This document shows, in pieces, positions 43,101 through 52,626 of a stretch of DNA of 64,000 nt. Position 1 is the stretch's first letter. Every line of letters begins with the position of its first letter. The stretch lies in the NCBI RefSeq assembly GCF_900129855.1, contig NZ_LT670819.1, forward strand, positions 186,001 through 250,000. The letters are read 5' to 3'. The position numbers and the translations under genes are program-made. The DNA is from Streptomyces sp. 3214.6. Its GTDB lineage: Bacteria > Actinomycetota > Actinomycetes > Streptomycetales > Streptomycetaceae. Under the pieces are notes generated by a model. It worked only from the letters and a program-made list of their open reading frames with translations, ran no database searches and was not told the origin of the DNA.

Positions 43101-45842
43101 GTGTTCCGTCCAGACCGCGCGAGGCTGCGTTCCGCCGGCTTCGTCGTGCTGCTCACCGGCGTGTTCCTCCTGGTGAACACCCAGGTCGTGTACGCGGCCG
43201 GCAGTAACAGCGAGACCGGAGACCTGCTCGCCCCGCTGAACATCTACTCGTCGGAGGGTGTGCCGATCGACGGATACGACCTGAACGCCGAAGGCGGCTC
43301 CATCGTCGCCTTCAAGACCCAGGCTCTGGCCTTCGCCCTGTCGGGGCTGTTCACGCTGATCCGGCTGCTGGTCGGGCTGGCAGGGTGGGCGATCGAAGTG
43401 GCCTTCCGGTTCCCGCTGCTGAAGCTCCTCATCAAGCCCGCGCAGAAGGTCGCCGACACCTACGACACCGCGGTCGTCGACACGCTCGGGATCAAGGGGC
43501 TCTTGCTGGCCTGGGCGTTTGTGTTCGCGGGGTTCATGATCGTGCGTGGCCGGGTCGGCCGCGGTCTGGGCGAAATCTTCCTCACCCTGCTCATCGGGGC
43601 CATCGCCGCCTCGGCTCTCATCCGCCCCGACACCCTGCTCGGCCCGGACGGGCCGCTGGGGCAGTCCCAGCAGGTGGCCGCCGAGGTCGCGCAGCAGAGC
43701 GTCAACTCCTACGACTGGGGCGGCAAGATCGCCAGCTATGACCCGTGCGCGGGCATGGCCGGTAACGCCGAGATCAAGTGCGAGGAGCAGGAAGGCGACG
43801 GACCGGTCTCCTCGACCGAGGTGGCCCGGCCCATCCAGGATTCGATCACGAACGCCTTGATCGTCAAGCCGTACATGCTCCTTCAATACGGGCGCATCCT
43901 CGACCCCGCCAAGCCTGCAGACCGCAAGGCCTACGCCGTCCATCTGAAGTGGATCACCGGCGGGTACATGCCCAGCTCGACCCCGTCGGACAAGGCGAAG
44001 GACGCCTGCAGCAAGATCCACGGGCCGGGCAAGAAGTACTGCGAACGCGACGTCGACGGCACGCCGCCCAGCAGCGACGATCTCCCGACGCTCACGCCCG
44101 GAGGCGAGCTCCTCAACGCCTCCAACGCAATCGTGACCGACGAGGACCAGGCGTTCGCCGCATTTCTCGCCGACATGAAGAAAGCCGGCCCGGTCGGCAA
44201 GTCGTGCGCCGCCTACGCCGAGAAGCCCACCTGGTGGCGGGTCGGCGGCGCCGCCCTGCTGCTGATCGCCGCCCTGTTCATCTGCGGCATGCTCCTCTCC
44301 AGCGCCATCGTGCTGCTGGGCACCCAGGGCATCTGCGCGGCGGCCGCGGCCGTCGGCGGTGTCACCTTCGTCGCGGGCATGCTGCCCGGGCCTGCGCGCC
44401 AGTCGGTGTGGAAGTGGCTGTCGATCTGGGGCATCTCGGTCCTGACCGTGGTCGGGATCTGCGCGTTCGTGCCGTTCTTCGGCATCGCCGTGGACGCCAC
44501 CATCACCGACGGCCCCGACCTGATGGTCGAGCGGATCCTGCTCATCGACGTCCTCGCCATCGTGGGCGCGGCCGGGCACCGCCGCCTGCTGACCGGGATC
44601 ACTTCCTTCGGCCGACGCATGGCCATGCGGATGCGCTACGCCAAGGTCGGCGGCACCCACATGCCCGGCGACACCTCCGAGCTCGGCGCCGCGCTCGCCA
44701 TGAACTCCCCCGCCGCGCTCGGCGGATACGGCGGGGGCTTGCGCGCCTTCACCGGCGGCGGGGGCGGCCGGTTCGGGCTGCTCGGCACCCGCCAGCGCCT
44801 GATAGGCGCACTGACGTCGCTGTTCGACGGGGCGGGTATGCCGGTGGACACCGGTCGTGTGCTCGCCGAAGCCACCGCCGAAGCAGGGCGTGGGCTCGCC
44901 CCCCTCACTGCGGCGGCCGCCGTGGGCGGCATCGGAGCGCGGCTCGGTGCGAAGGGCGGCCATTGGCTGCTGATCGGCCGACGGCCGGACAAGGAGCAGC
45001 TGGACAAGTGGCGTAAGCCCACGGCGGACGGCGATCCGGACGCGGGCGGCCCGTCCGGCGGCGGTGACGGCGGTTCGGGCGGAGCAGGGCCGCGCCGTCC
45101 TGGCGGTCCGCCCGACCGCTACCGCGACGAGGACGGCCAGGTCGTCGACCGCCGCTCGGGTCAGGTACTGCACGACCAGAACACCGACCGCACGCTGCTG
45201 TCGACACGCGCCCACAACCGTCTGGTGCGCCTGCGCGGGTACCGCATCCTCAACCGGGGCGGCCGCGCCGCGTACGGGGCGACGGTCGGTCTGCCGGCCA
45301 ACGTCCGCCGGGCGCGGTCGGGGGGCTCGCGCTACTCCCAGGACGCCCGCCAGCAGGTGCGGGTATGGGGCAACACCGTCCGCGAGGACGGCCGGGCCTG
45401 GGCCGACGCAGGCCGGCAGGCCGCCCGTTCCGGCCCCTTCCGCAGCCGCCGCCTCCCGGCAGCACCGACGGCAGTCCACTCCCCGCGACCGAACCCGGTC
45501 CAGCCGACGACAGCACCTGGCAGCAGCCCCGCCGGCCGTCCGGGGCCGGCCCCCGCTCGGCCGACCACGCCGACGCCTCCGGCCGGAGGCAACGCAACGC
45601 CGACGTCCCCGAACCGGCTCGCGGGCGGCAGCGCCACGCGTCCGGCGAGCCCTGCGCCGGCCGGGACAGGCCCGGCCCGTCCCGGCGGAGGGAGCGCACG
45701 CAACACACCGCGCGACGAGGCGCGTGCCCGGATGCGGGACCTGATGCGGCAGAACGGGCCCGAGGCAGAACCTCAACGCCAGGCCGATCGGCTGCGCGAG
45801 ATGCGGGCGCAGTGGCAGGCCGAGGACGGTGAGGACGGGTGA
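43101..45842 (+). CDS. VirB6/TrbL-like polytopic conjugation protein, 913 aa
   Basis: The GTG at 43101 begins one base after the previous stop. A signal-like first helix (SAGFVVLLTGVFLLVNTQVV) ends in YAAG. About seven more membrane helices follow, for example FALSGLFTLIRLLVGLAGWA, LLLAWAFVFAGFMIV, ALLLIAALFICGMLL and SIWGISVLTVVGICAFVPFF. An outside loop of about 200 residues lies between the fourth and fifth. From about 540 the protein is cytoplasmic, Gly/Ala-rich then Arg/Pro-rich and disordered. Topology and place match the channel protein VirB6/TcpH of Gram-positive T4SS. Confidence 0.8.
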   Translation: MFRPDRARLRSAGFVVLLTGVFLLVNTQVVYAAGSNSETGDLLAPLNIYSSEGVPIDGYDLNAEGGSIVAFKTQALAFALSGLFTLIRLLVGLAGWAIEVAFRFPLLKLLIKPAQKVADTYDTAVVDTLGIKGLLLAWAFVFAGFMIVRGRVGRGLGEIFLTLLIGAIAASALIRPDTLLGPDGPLGQSQQVAAEVAQQSVNSYDWGGKIASYDPCAGMAGNAEIKCEEQEGDGPVSSTEVARPIQDSITNALIVKPYMLLQYGRILDPAKPADRKAYAVHLKWITGGYMPSSTPSDKAKDACSKIHGPGKKYCERDVDGTPPSSDDLPTLTPGGELLNASNAIVTDEDQAFAAFLADMKKAGPVGKSCAAYAEKPTWWRVGGAALLLIAALFICGMLLSSAIVLLGTQGICAAAAAVGGVTFVAGMLPGPARQSVWKWLSIWGISVLTVVGICAFVPFFGIAVDATITDGPDLMVERILLIDVLAIVGAAGHRRLLTGITSFGRRMAMRMRYAKVGGTHMPGDTSELGAALAMNSPAALGGYGGGLRAFTGGGGGRFGLLGTRQRLIGALTSLFDGAGMPVDTGRVLAEATAEAGRGLAPLTAAAAVGGIGARLGAKGGHWLLIGRRPDKEQLDKWRKPTADGDPDAGGPSGGGDGGSGGAGPRRPGGPPDRYRDEDGQVVDRRSGQVLHDQNTDRTLLSTRAHNRLVRLRGYRILNRGGRAAYGATVGLPANVRRARSGGSRYSQDARQQVRVWGNTVREDGRAWADAGRQAARSGPFRSRRLPAAPTAVHSPRPNPVQPTTAPGSSPAGRPGPAPARPTTPTPPAGGNATPTSPNRLAGGSATRPASPAPAGTGPARPGGGSARNTPRDEARARMRDLMRQNGPEAEPQRQADRLREMRAQWQAEDGEDG

Positions 45843-46990
45843 GGGCACCTGGGCGCCGCCTGGGGCGGTGGGGATGCGTGACCGTGCTGCTGCTGTTCAC
45901 CGGCGTGTGCTGCGCGGCTCCTGTATCCAACGCGATCAGCGTGTACGTCGCGCTGCAGACCGGGCTCCAGGACGACGGCGCGATCGCCGAAGGCGGCACC
46001 GTTGCGGACATCCCCGCGCGGATGCTGACCGCCTACAGGAAGGCTGTCCAGCAGGTCGGGAAGTACAGGCCCAAGTGCCAGGGCATGCGCTGGCCGATCC
46101 TGGCCGGGATCGCCAAGGTCGAGTCGAGCCACGCCATCGGCCGCAACGTCGCCGACAACGGAGACATCCGTCCGAAGATCTACGGGGTGCTCCTCAACGG
46201 CTCCGGGGCCGGCGGGAACACCACCGTCTTCCCCGACACCGACGGCGGCAAGTGGGACGGGACCGCCAGCGGGGAGCGCGCGGTCGGTCCTTTCCAGTTC
46301 CTGCCGTCCACCTGGGAGGGCATCGGCGAGGACGCGAACGGAGATAAGACGGCCGACCCGCACAACGCCGACGACGCCGCGCTCGGCGCCGCCGTCTATC
46401 TGTGCGGCAACGGACGGGACTTGACCAGGCGGGCTCAGCGCGAGGCCGCGATCCTCCAGTACAACCGCTCAGGTGAGTACGCGGCGAACGTGCTGGGCTG
46501 GATCGACCAGTACACGGCGGCCGCGACGGGCCCGGACCTGAAGAACGTTTCGGGGAAGGTCCGCACGGTGATCGAGGCGGCGCTCTCCCAGCGCGGTGTG
46601 CCCTACTCGTGGGGCGGCGGCAACGCCAGCGGCACGTCGTACGGCATCTGCTGCTCCCCCAGTGGCAAGAGCGGCGCGAACATCAAGGGCTTCGACTGCT
46701 CGGGGCTGACCGTGTACGCATATGCCAAGGCCGGCATCCGCCTGCCGCGCACCGCGGCCGCGCAGGCCGGGGTCGGTCAGCGGATCCCCGCCGGTCTCGG
46801 CACCGACGCGCTCAAGGCCGGCGACCTCGTCTTCTATGCCGACGCCCCGGGCCGGGACGCGACGATCCATCACGTCGGGATCTACCTGGGCAGTGGGCAG
46901 ATGGTCAACGCCGCCCGGCCGGGCACCGTTGTCCGCCTGGACGCGGTCAACGCGATGTCGGGATACGCGGGAGGGGCCCGGCTGCTATGA
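45839..46990 (+). CDS. Lytic transglycosylase-NlpC/P60 cell-wall hydrolase of the T4SS, 383 aa
   Basis: The GTG at 45839 overlaps the previous stop. A membrane anchor or signal (VTVLLLFTGVCCAAPVSNAI) is followed by a lysozyme-like transglycosylase domain with catalytic Glu95 in AKVESSHAIG and a GPFQFLPSTWEG motif, then an NlpC/P60 peptidase domain with Cys287 in FDCSGLTVYAYAKAG and His345 in IHHVGIYLG. The first cuts glycan strands, the second cuts stem peptides, so together they open the peptidoglycan for the transfer channel (VirB1/TcpG/TcpI role). The two-domain order is that of other Gram-positive conjugative systems. Confidence 0.9.
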   Translation: MRAPGRRLGRWGCVTVLLLFTGVCCAAPVSNAISVYVALQTGLQDDGAIAEGGTVADIPARMLTAYRKAVQQVGKYRPKCQGMRWPILAGIAKVESSHAIGRNVADNGDIRPKIYGVLLNGSGAGGNTTVFPDTDGGKWDGTASGERAVGPFQFLPSTWEGIGEDANGDKTADPHNADDAALGAAVYLCGNGRDLTRRAQREAAILQYNRSGEYAANVLGWIDQYTAAATGPDLKNVSGKVRTVIEAALSQRGVPYSWGGGNASGTSYGICCSPSGKSGANIKGFDCSGLTVYAYAKAGIRLPRTAAAQAGVGQRIPAGLGTDALKAGDLVFYADAPGRDATIHHVGIYLGSGQMVNAARPGTVVRLDAVNAMSGYAGGARLL

Positions 46991-47646
46991 CCGTCTCCCC
47001 GGCGCGTTCACCGCGCCTGCTGCTGATCGCCACCGTGGTCCTGGTCGTGGCCGGGGTGGTCCTGCTGACGGTGCCGTATGCCTCGAGCGCACCCGCTGTC
47101 TCGGCGCCACCGCGTGCGACCGCTCCCACGGCGCACCCCACGGCGCACCCCACAGCAACCGCTCCAGGCAGCCGCACTGCGCAGGCCAGCTCGCCCGCGT
47201 CAGTCACGGCCTCCGACTCGTCGACGCAGTCGGCCCGCGCGTCCGCGCTGGCGCCGCACGGTGAGGGCGTGGCCGGCGATGCCGCCATCCAGAAGTCGTT
47301 GGAGGACGCCTGGCCCGCCGACCTTGCCGCCGCCGACGAGCACAAACTCCTCGCGGCCGGCCGTGGCCTGCTGCGGGCAGACGCCACGGGGGTCGGCCGC
47401 GCCAAGTGGCCCGCGATCTTCGGCGACCCGGGCCAGGCGATCGCACCGGCTTTCGCCACCGCTCGCTTCCGTGTCCAGGCCGCCGTCGCCCGCCGAGACG
47501 GCAGCCCTGACAAGGCGGTGGTGCACCTGGTGTGGGCGGGCGCCGACCGCGGCGGCACCTACACCGACCGGCGCATCACCGACTGGCACTTCACCCGCAC
47601 TTCGACGAAAGGAGCGTCCACATGGACTCCGCAGCCCCGTACCTGA
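46987..47646 (+). CDS. Membrane-anchored T4SS accessory protein, 219 aa
   Basis: The ATG at 46987 overlaps the previous stop. One membrane helix (LLLIATVVLVVAGVVLLTV, about 10-30) leads to a Pro/Thr/Ser-rich linker (about 35-90, with a PTAHPTAHPTA repeat) and a small extracytoplasmic domain that ends with a beta-rich KAVVHLVWAGADRGGTYTD. Resembles in layout a VirB8-like or lipoprotein-type accessory subunit; no family recognised. The VirD4-like gene starts 25 bases before its stop, in another frame. Confidence 0.65.
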   Translation: MTVSPARSPRLLLIATVVLVVAGVVLLTVPYASSAPAVSAPPRATAPTAHPTAHPTATAPGSRTAQASSPASVTASDSSTQSARASALAPHGEGVAGDAAIQKSLEDAWPADLAAADEHKLLAAGRGLLRADATGVGRAKWPAIFGDPGQAIAPAFATARFRVQAAVARRDGSPDKAVVHLVWAGADRGGTYTDRRITDWHFTRTSTKGASTWTPQPRT

Positions 47647-50249
47647 CCGACCAGGCGGATGACACGGCGGCCGGTCAGGTCCTCGGATTGCTGGCCGGCC
47701 TGGCTGACGCCGCTGGCTGGGTGATCGCCTCCTGGTACGTGCCCGTGGCGGCCGCCCTGGTCGTATGGGCCGTGAGCGAGATGGTGGTGCGCCGTCTGGC
47801 GAGGAAGGCCTCGGCCCAGCGGATGGCGCTGGAACTCGTGCCGTCGCAGCACTTCGACCCCGGTCTGGAGGAGATCTTCCGCCGTGGGGCCCAGCTTGCC
47901 CGGGCCTCGACGAGCATGCCGTGGTGGGCGCCGCGAAGGTCGAAGGCGGTGCAGATCCGGCTGCGCGCCGACGGCTCGAGCCCGTTGCGCTACCGGATCG
48001 AGGGTCCCGCGGGCGGCGAACGCCTGCTGTCGATCACGCCCTTCGGCCCGGCCGTCGCCGTGAACCGGGCCCGTCCCCTCGTCGACAAGCCGCGTGAGCA
48101 TGCGGTGCGGGCTGAGTTCATCCTGCGCGGCAAGCCAACGGCCCCGCTGCGTGAAGTGCCGCTGGACCCGGACCCGTTGCAGCCGCTGATCGATGCCGTC
48201 TGCGACCTGCGGGCGGAACTGGGTGACCTGGCCGAGGTACGGCTCGACATCCAGCGGGCGCCCAAGTGGGCGCTTCGGGCCTGCCGTGTGCAGCTGATGT
48301 CGGATGCCCGCCGCAGGGAGCGCCGTGAGGCCCAGCGCGCTGCCCGGTGGGTGCGCCAGGACGCAGGCGGCATCGAGGACTCGTTCGCCTGGCAGCTGCA
48401 GCAGCTGGTCAGCGGGAAGCAGGGCGCAGGCGGGGGCGGGCGCCGTCTGGTCATGCCGCCGGTCCCGCGCCGGGTGGACCCCCAGGACGCGCTGGGCAAG
48501 CTCGCCGATGACGACCACTTGGTGCGTGTGCAGCTGCTCGTGATGTGCGCCTCGAACACCGAAGGCCGAGCCCAGGCCCGGCTCGCCCAGTTGCAGGCCG
48601 CGCTTGATGTGTTCGGCGGCGGCTCGCGGTGGGCGATGCGCGGGTGGCGGGTTGGCCCGTGGCGGTTCGGGGCGGACCGCTGGCCCAGTCGGCGCGGCTT
48701 CGAGCGCCGCTGGCGGCTGGGGCACTGCCAGCCGCCCCGCCCGAACTGGGTGCGTCTGGAGGAACTGACCGGCCTGCTCAAGCCGCCCACGGTGCACTGC
48801 CGGCTGCCGCTGCTCGCCGCAGACCTGCCGACCTTCCGCTTCGGCAACCCCGAGTTGTTGCTGCAGGGCATCTACCGCGCCCCCGACGGCCGCCGGCGCC
48901 TGGTCGCCAGCTATGCCGAGGAGACGCTGTTCGAGGTCGGGGTGGGCAAGGCGGGCGGCGGCAAGACCGAACGCGCCCTCGCTCAGGCGATCGGCTGGGC
49001 CCATGCCGGAGGCGGGCTGATGTTCGTCGACCCGCACCGCGACTCCTGGCCCCGCGCTCTGCCGTTCCTGGCCCACGACGCGCTGATGCAGCGGATCGCG
49101 CTCATCGACCTCAACGCCCATGGGCCTTCTGCACAGGTGAGCTGCTGGAACCCGCTCGGCATGCACCAGGGCCAGAGCGCGCACGAGGTCGTCGAGGCCA
49201 CCGCGGACGCCTTCGCGGCCGCGCTCGGCTGGGACGACGCCAGCGCACCGCGCGCGCTGACCATCCTCACCGCCGCCCTGACGGTGCTGGCAGCCGTCAA
49301 CGAGGCCGCCTGCCAGGCCGGGCGGCCCGAGGACCAGGCCACGGTCTTCCACGTGCGGGCGCTGCTCACCGACCCGGTCTTGCGCGCTGCGGCGCTCGCC
49401 GCCGTGGAGGGACGGCTCGATACGGAGACCCGTTCCTGGTGGCAGACGGTGTTCCCGACACTGCCCGCCGACTCCTTCGCCGTGGTCGCCAACCCGATCG
49501 CCCGCCTCGCCGCCAACCCCGTCACCCGCGCATTCCTCGGCCAGCCGGCCGGCGTCTACAACATCCGCGCCGCGATGGACTCGAAGATGATCGTGTGGGT
49601 GTGCCCCGGCGGCAGCGGGCCCACCGACCGGCTGATCACCGCGCTCCTCGCCCGGGACCTGCTGCGCGCCGTGCGCTCCCGCCGCGACGCCCCCGAAGCC
49701 CAACGAGCGCCGTTCCGCGCCTACTTCGACGAACTCATCACCCTCACCGGCGCAGCCCCGGAAACCATCGCCGCCATGTTCGAAGACTTCCGCAAATACC
49801 GCGTCCACGTCCACGGCATGACCCAGCTGCTGGCCCGCCTGCCCGCCCCGGTCCGACTGTCACTCGTCCAGAACGCCTCCACCCTCGCCTCCACCGCCGG
49901 CTCGCAGTCCGCCATCGCCGCGATCACCTCCGAATGGGGCGACCACCCCAGCCCCGCCCTCGTCGCCGCCCTCGACCGCTACGAGCACTACATGTCGCTG
50001 ACCGTCAACGGCCGACGCACCGGCCCAGTCCAGATCACCGGCCCGCACCTCGACGACGTCTTCGCCCGCTACGCCCGCCCCCGCCAAGCGGCGGCACTGC
50101 AGCGCTCGGCCCAGGCCATGGCCGGCGCTGCGCCACTGCACCAGCTCGCGGCCCTCGCCGCCGGCCAACTCGACCGGCTCAGCGCCTTCCTCTCACAGCA
50201 CACCCCCGCCACCCCCGCGTCCGCCCGGACGCAGAAGGGATACCAGTGA
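47622..50249 (+). CDS. VirD4-like coupling protein ATPase, 875 aa
   Basis: The ATG at 47622 has AAGGAG upstream, inside the end of the preceding gene. One N-terminal membrane segment (VIASWYVPVAAALVVWAV, about 33-52) anchors it. Walker A is GVGKAGGGKT at 440-449 with an extra Gly, and Walker B is AYFDEL around 700-705, followed by FRKYRVHVHGMTQLLARLP, the usual coupling-protein sensor region. VirD4 proteins bring relaxosome DNA to the channel and pump it. The gene next to it encodes a replication-relaxation protein, its likely DNA-binding partner. Family assignment is firm, exact subfamily is not. Confidence 0.85.
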   Translation: MDSAAPYLTDQADDTAAGQVLGLLAGLADAAGWVIASWYVPVAAALVVWAVSEMVVRRLARKASAQRMALELVPSQHFDPGLEEIFRRGAQLARASTSMPWWAPRRSKAVQIRLRADGSSPLRYRIEGPAGGERLLSITPFGPAVAVNRARPLVDKPREHAVRAEFILRGKPTAPLREVPLDPDPLQPLIDAVCDLRAELGDLAEVRLDIQRAPKWALRACRVQLMSDARRRERREAQRAARWVRQDAGGIEDSFAWQLQQLVSGKQGAGGGGRRLVMPPVPRRVDPQDALGKLADDDHLVRVQLLVMCASNTEGRAQARLAQLQAALDVFGGGSRWAMRGWRVGPWRFGADRWPSRRGFERRWRLGHCQPPRPNWVRLEELTGLLKPPTVHCRLPLLAADLPTFRFGNPELLLQGIYRAPDGRRRLVASYAEETLFEVGVGKAGGGKTERALAQAIGWAHAGGGLMFVDPHRDSWPRALPFLAHDALMQRIALIDLNAHGPSAQVSCWNPLGMHQGQSAHEVVEATADAFAAALGWDDASAPRALTILTAALTVLAAVNEAACQAGRPEDQATVFHVRALLTDPVLRAAALAAVEGRLDTETRSWWQTVFPTLPADSFAVVANPIARLAANPVTRAFLGQPAGVYNIRAAMDSKMIVWVCPGGSGPTDRLITALLARDLLRAVRSRRDAPEAQRAPFRAYFDELITLTGAAPETIAAMFEDFRKYRVHVHGMTQLLARLPAPVRLSLVQNASTLASTAGSQSAIAAITSEWGDHPSPALVAALDRYEHYMSLTVNGRRTGPVQITGPHLDDVFARYARPRQAAALQRSAQAMAGAAPLHQLAALAAGQLDRLSAFLSQHTPATPASARTQKGYQ

Positions 50250-51163
50250 CCACCCCCCACGCCACACCTGCACGGGCCACACTCACCCCCAGCCCCGTAG
50301 AACCGCTCCCCCACCAACTCCTGACCGCACTCGCCCAACACCGCATGGCGACCACCAGCCAGCTCCACGCCCTGCTGCGCCCGAACGCCACCCGGCAGGC
50401 CATCTCCCGCCCCCTCAACACACTGCGCCGCCGCCACCTGGTCGGCTACACCGTGCTGCCCCGGTCCAACACAACCCGCGCCTGGTACCTCACCGGCGAA
50501 GGCGCCCGCCTCACCCGCGACTTCCCCGCCCTGCGCGGCCGCCCCCCGTACCCGATCACCACCGCCACGGCCGCCTCGCTGAAAACACCCCACACACTGA
50601 CCGTCGTCCGCACCCACCTGGCCTTCGTCACCGACGCCCGCCGCCGCGGCGACGAACACGGCCCCCTCGACTGGACCCCCGAGGTCTCCCACCCCCTCGG
50701 CGACGGCGAGCGCCTCATCGCCGACGCCGTCATGCACTACACCCTCACCAGCGGCGACCAGCGCACGAAACTGCGGGCGTTCGCCGAGATCGACCGGACC
50801 ACCATGGGCAGCGAACGCCTCGCATCGAAGCTGATCGAATACGCCCGCCTGTGGTCCTACCAGCCCCAGCCCGCCGGACGCCAACGCCCGCGACAGCCGC
50901 CCGCCGCCGGCCCCGCCTGGCTGCGCTGGTACCCCGTCTTCCCCCGCGTCCTGTTCATCCTCACCGGCGCCAGCCGACACGTCCTCGACAACCGGATCAG
51001 CGACCTGCAGGCCATGACCGCCCAGCACCCACACGTCAACGCGCTCGCCCGGCAGGTACCGATGGGCGCGGCCATCCTGGACGACCTTGAACTCCAGGGA
51101 CCCGCCAGCGATGTATGGACCCCCTTAGCCGGCGGCACGCCACGGCCGTGGACCCAACTGTGA
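50246..51163 (+). CDS. Replication-relaxation family protein, 305 aa
   Basis: The GTG at 50246 overlaps the stop of the VirD4 gene (GTGA). Residues about 25-75 are a winged helix (LLTALAQHRMATTSQLHALL, then RRHLVGYTVLPR), followed by the catalytic-fold part of the replication-relaxation family (FAEIDRTTMGSERLASKLIE; YPVFPRVLFILTGA). Members are thought to act as plasmid replication or mobilisation initiators; acidic and Glu residues in FAEIDR fit a nuclease-like core. Coupling to VirD4 suggests that it is part of the relaxosome, and a candidate to recognise the 37.5-38.2 kb region. Confidence 0.8.
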   Translation: MTTPHATPARATLTPSPVEPLPHQLLTALAQHRMATTSQLHALLRPNATRQAISRPLNTLRRRHLVGYTVLPRSNTTRAWYLTGEGARLTRDFPALRGRPPYPITTATAASLKTPHTLTVVRTHLAFVTDARRRGDEHGPLDWTPEVSHPLGDGERLIADAVMHYTLTSGDQRTKLRAFAEIDRTTMGSERLASKLIEYARLWSYQPQPAGRQRPRQPPAAGPAWLRWYPVFPRVLFILTGASRHVLDNRISDLQAMTAQHPHVNALARQVPMGAAILDDLELQGPASDVWTPLAGGTPRPWTQL

Positions 51164-51312
51164 CCCCAGCAGGCTCGTGCGGCCCGAATGTCGCAGCCCC
51201 GCAACGACCCGGCAACCCACTCGACATTCACACAAGCGAACAAGTAATTTACCAGTGCACACTCCGGTGGTTACGCAACCCTCCCTCACCAAAGATGAAC
51301 TGGAGACGTCAC

Positions 51313-51903
51313 ATGAACCCGGGAAGCGAAGAGATTCACCAGAGCGAAGACCCATGGAGCTACACGCCCTCCACTCCCACCCGGTCCGCCAGCCGCATCG
51401 GAGACGCCTGGGTGATGCAGGGAGTCGACGACTACGACCTGGAAGACCTCAACGCATTACGCCGCAGGTTCCCCGGCCGGCGCGTCACCCTCGACGGAGA
51501 CGTGATCACCGTCTGGCCGCCCTTCACCATCTCCCAGCCGAGCCCCGCGCCCCGCCCCCCGACCCCTCACCCACACGCCGCGACATCGCACACCCTCTCC
51601 GCACCCCACGCAGCAGAACGGGGGCAGCCGGTCTGTTTTCCGCATCCCATTCCGGCCACATCACACCAGCCGCCCCAGCAACACCATCAGCCCCATCACC
51701 AACCGGCCAGCCACCCCATCCAGGCAGCCGCCAGCCCGACGCACCGCCTGAGCGCTACTCAAAATCCCCCAAAACACCTCGCAACACCGGGACGCCAAAG
51801 CGACGACGAGCAGACGCCGCAGCACATCGCGCACCCCAACTCGACAGCCAAAAGCCAACACCAACAAGCGATCCGACGAACAAACACTCGAAAATATCCA
51901 TAG
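51313..51903 (+). CDS. Hypothetical His/Pro-rich protein, 196 aa
   Basis: The ATG at 51313 follows TGGAGACGTCAC. Residues 1-75 look folded (RIGDAWVMQGVDDYDLEDLN, then FPGRRVTLDGDVITVWPPF); the rest is low-complexity, rich in Pro, His, Gln, Ser and Thr (QQHHQPHHQPASHP). The GC content falls strongly in the second half and bias is weak there, so the C-terminal half might not be a real coding part. A short gap separates it from the relaxation gene. Function unknown. Confidence 0.45.
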   Translation: MNPGSEEIHQSEDPWSYTPSTPTRSASRIGDAWVMQGVDDYDLEDLNALRRRFPGRRVTLDGDVITVWPPFTISQPSPAPRPPTPHPHAATSHTLSAPHAAERGQPVCFPHPIPATSHQPPQQHHQPHHQPASHPIQAAASPTHRLSATQNPPKHLATPGRQSDDEQTPQHIAHPNSTAKSQHQQAIRRTNTRKYP

Positions 51904-52029
51904 GCATATGCGTAGCCTTGCCGCTACGCAAACGGATCACCACAGCTCGACCAGGCCGCGGAACTGGACTTCCGTCCATTGGCGGCTCAGGCAGCGGTCA
52001 TGTCACACCGCGCCATACGGGGAGGCATC

Positions 52030-52626
52030 GTGAAACGCCGCGCACACCATTCCGCTCTTCTGTTCCGAAACGCCACCGCCGCGTCTCTCACGCTGTGTGC
52101 CGCGCTCGCCCTCAACGCGTGCAGCTCATCCGACGGGAAGGACAAGGGAGCCAACGAGTCGCCGACGGTCACGCCGTCCCCGCTGGCCTCTGCCACCGCT
52201 GATCCCAAGGAGACGGCGAAGAGGGAAGCCATCGCCGCGTACGGGGCCTACTGGCAGGAGATGGAGAAGCTCTACGCCGACGTCACGGGCAAGAGCGTCC
52301 ATCTTGATCAATACGCCGCAGCTGCTGCCTTGAAGAACGCTGAGGCAGACGCCAAAAGCACCCATGAACGTGGCCTCATCAACACCGGCGATGTCGCCGT
52401 CACTGCCCAAAGTGTCACCAAGGTCGACACCTCAGGGAAGATTCCAAACGCGACGCTCTCCAGCTGCCTCGATATCTCGCGCTGGCAGACGGTGAATGCC
52501 GAAACCAAGAGCCCGGTGAGCCTCCCGGACAACCGCCTGACCAAGTACGTGATCGTCAGCACTGTCGAGAGGTACCCGGAAGGGTGGCGCGTCACCAGCG
52601 ACGAGCCTCAGGGCAAGTCATGCTGA
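52030..52626 (+). CDS. Predicted lipoprotein, 198 aa
   Basis: The GTG at 52030 has GGGGAGG at ideal distance, which decides the start over the longer frame. The N-terminus is a lipoprotein signal (KRRAHHSALLF, hydrophobic AASLTLCAALALN, then LNAC as lipobox with Cys near residue 31). The mature part is charged and helical (ETAKREAIAAYGAYWQEMEK) followed by a beta-rich end (YVIVSTVERYPEGWRV). It is thought to sit on the outer face of the membrane. It overlaps the next gene by seven bases. Role unknown. Confidence 0.75.
   Translation: MKRRAHHSALLFRNATAASLTLCAALALNACSSSDGKDKGANESPTVTPSPLASATADPKETAKREAIAAYGAYWQEMEKLYADVTGKSVHLDQYAAAAALKNAEADAKSTHERGLINTGDVAVTAQSVTKVDTSGKIPNATLSSCLDISRWQTVNAETKSPVSLPDNRLTKYVIVSTVERYPEGWRVTSDEPQGKSC

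Noticed and set aside
38214..51163. Streptomyces TraB/FtsK-type conjugation system with clt repeats
   Set aside because: No FtsK-like septal translocase is present; the genes are of the VirB4/VirD4 T4SS type.
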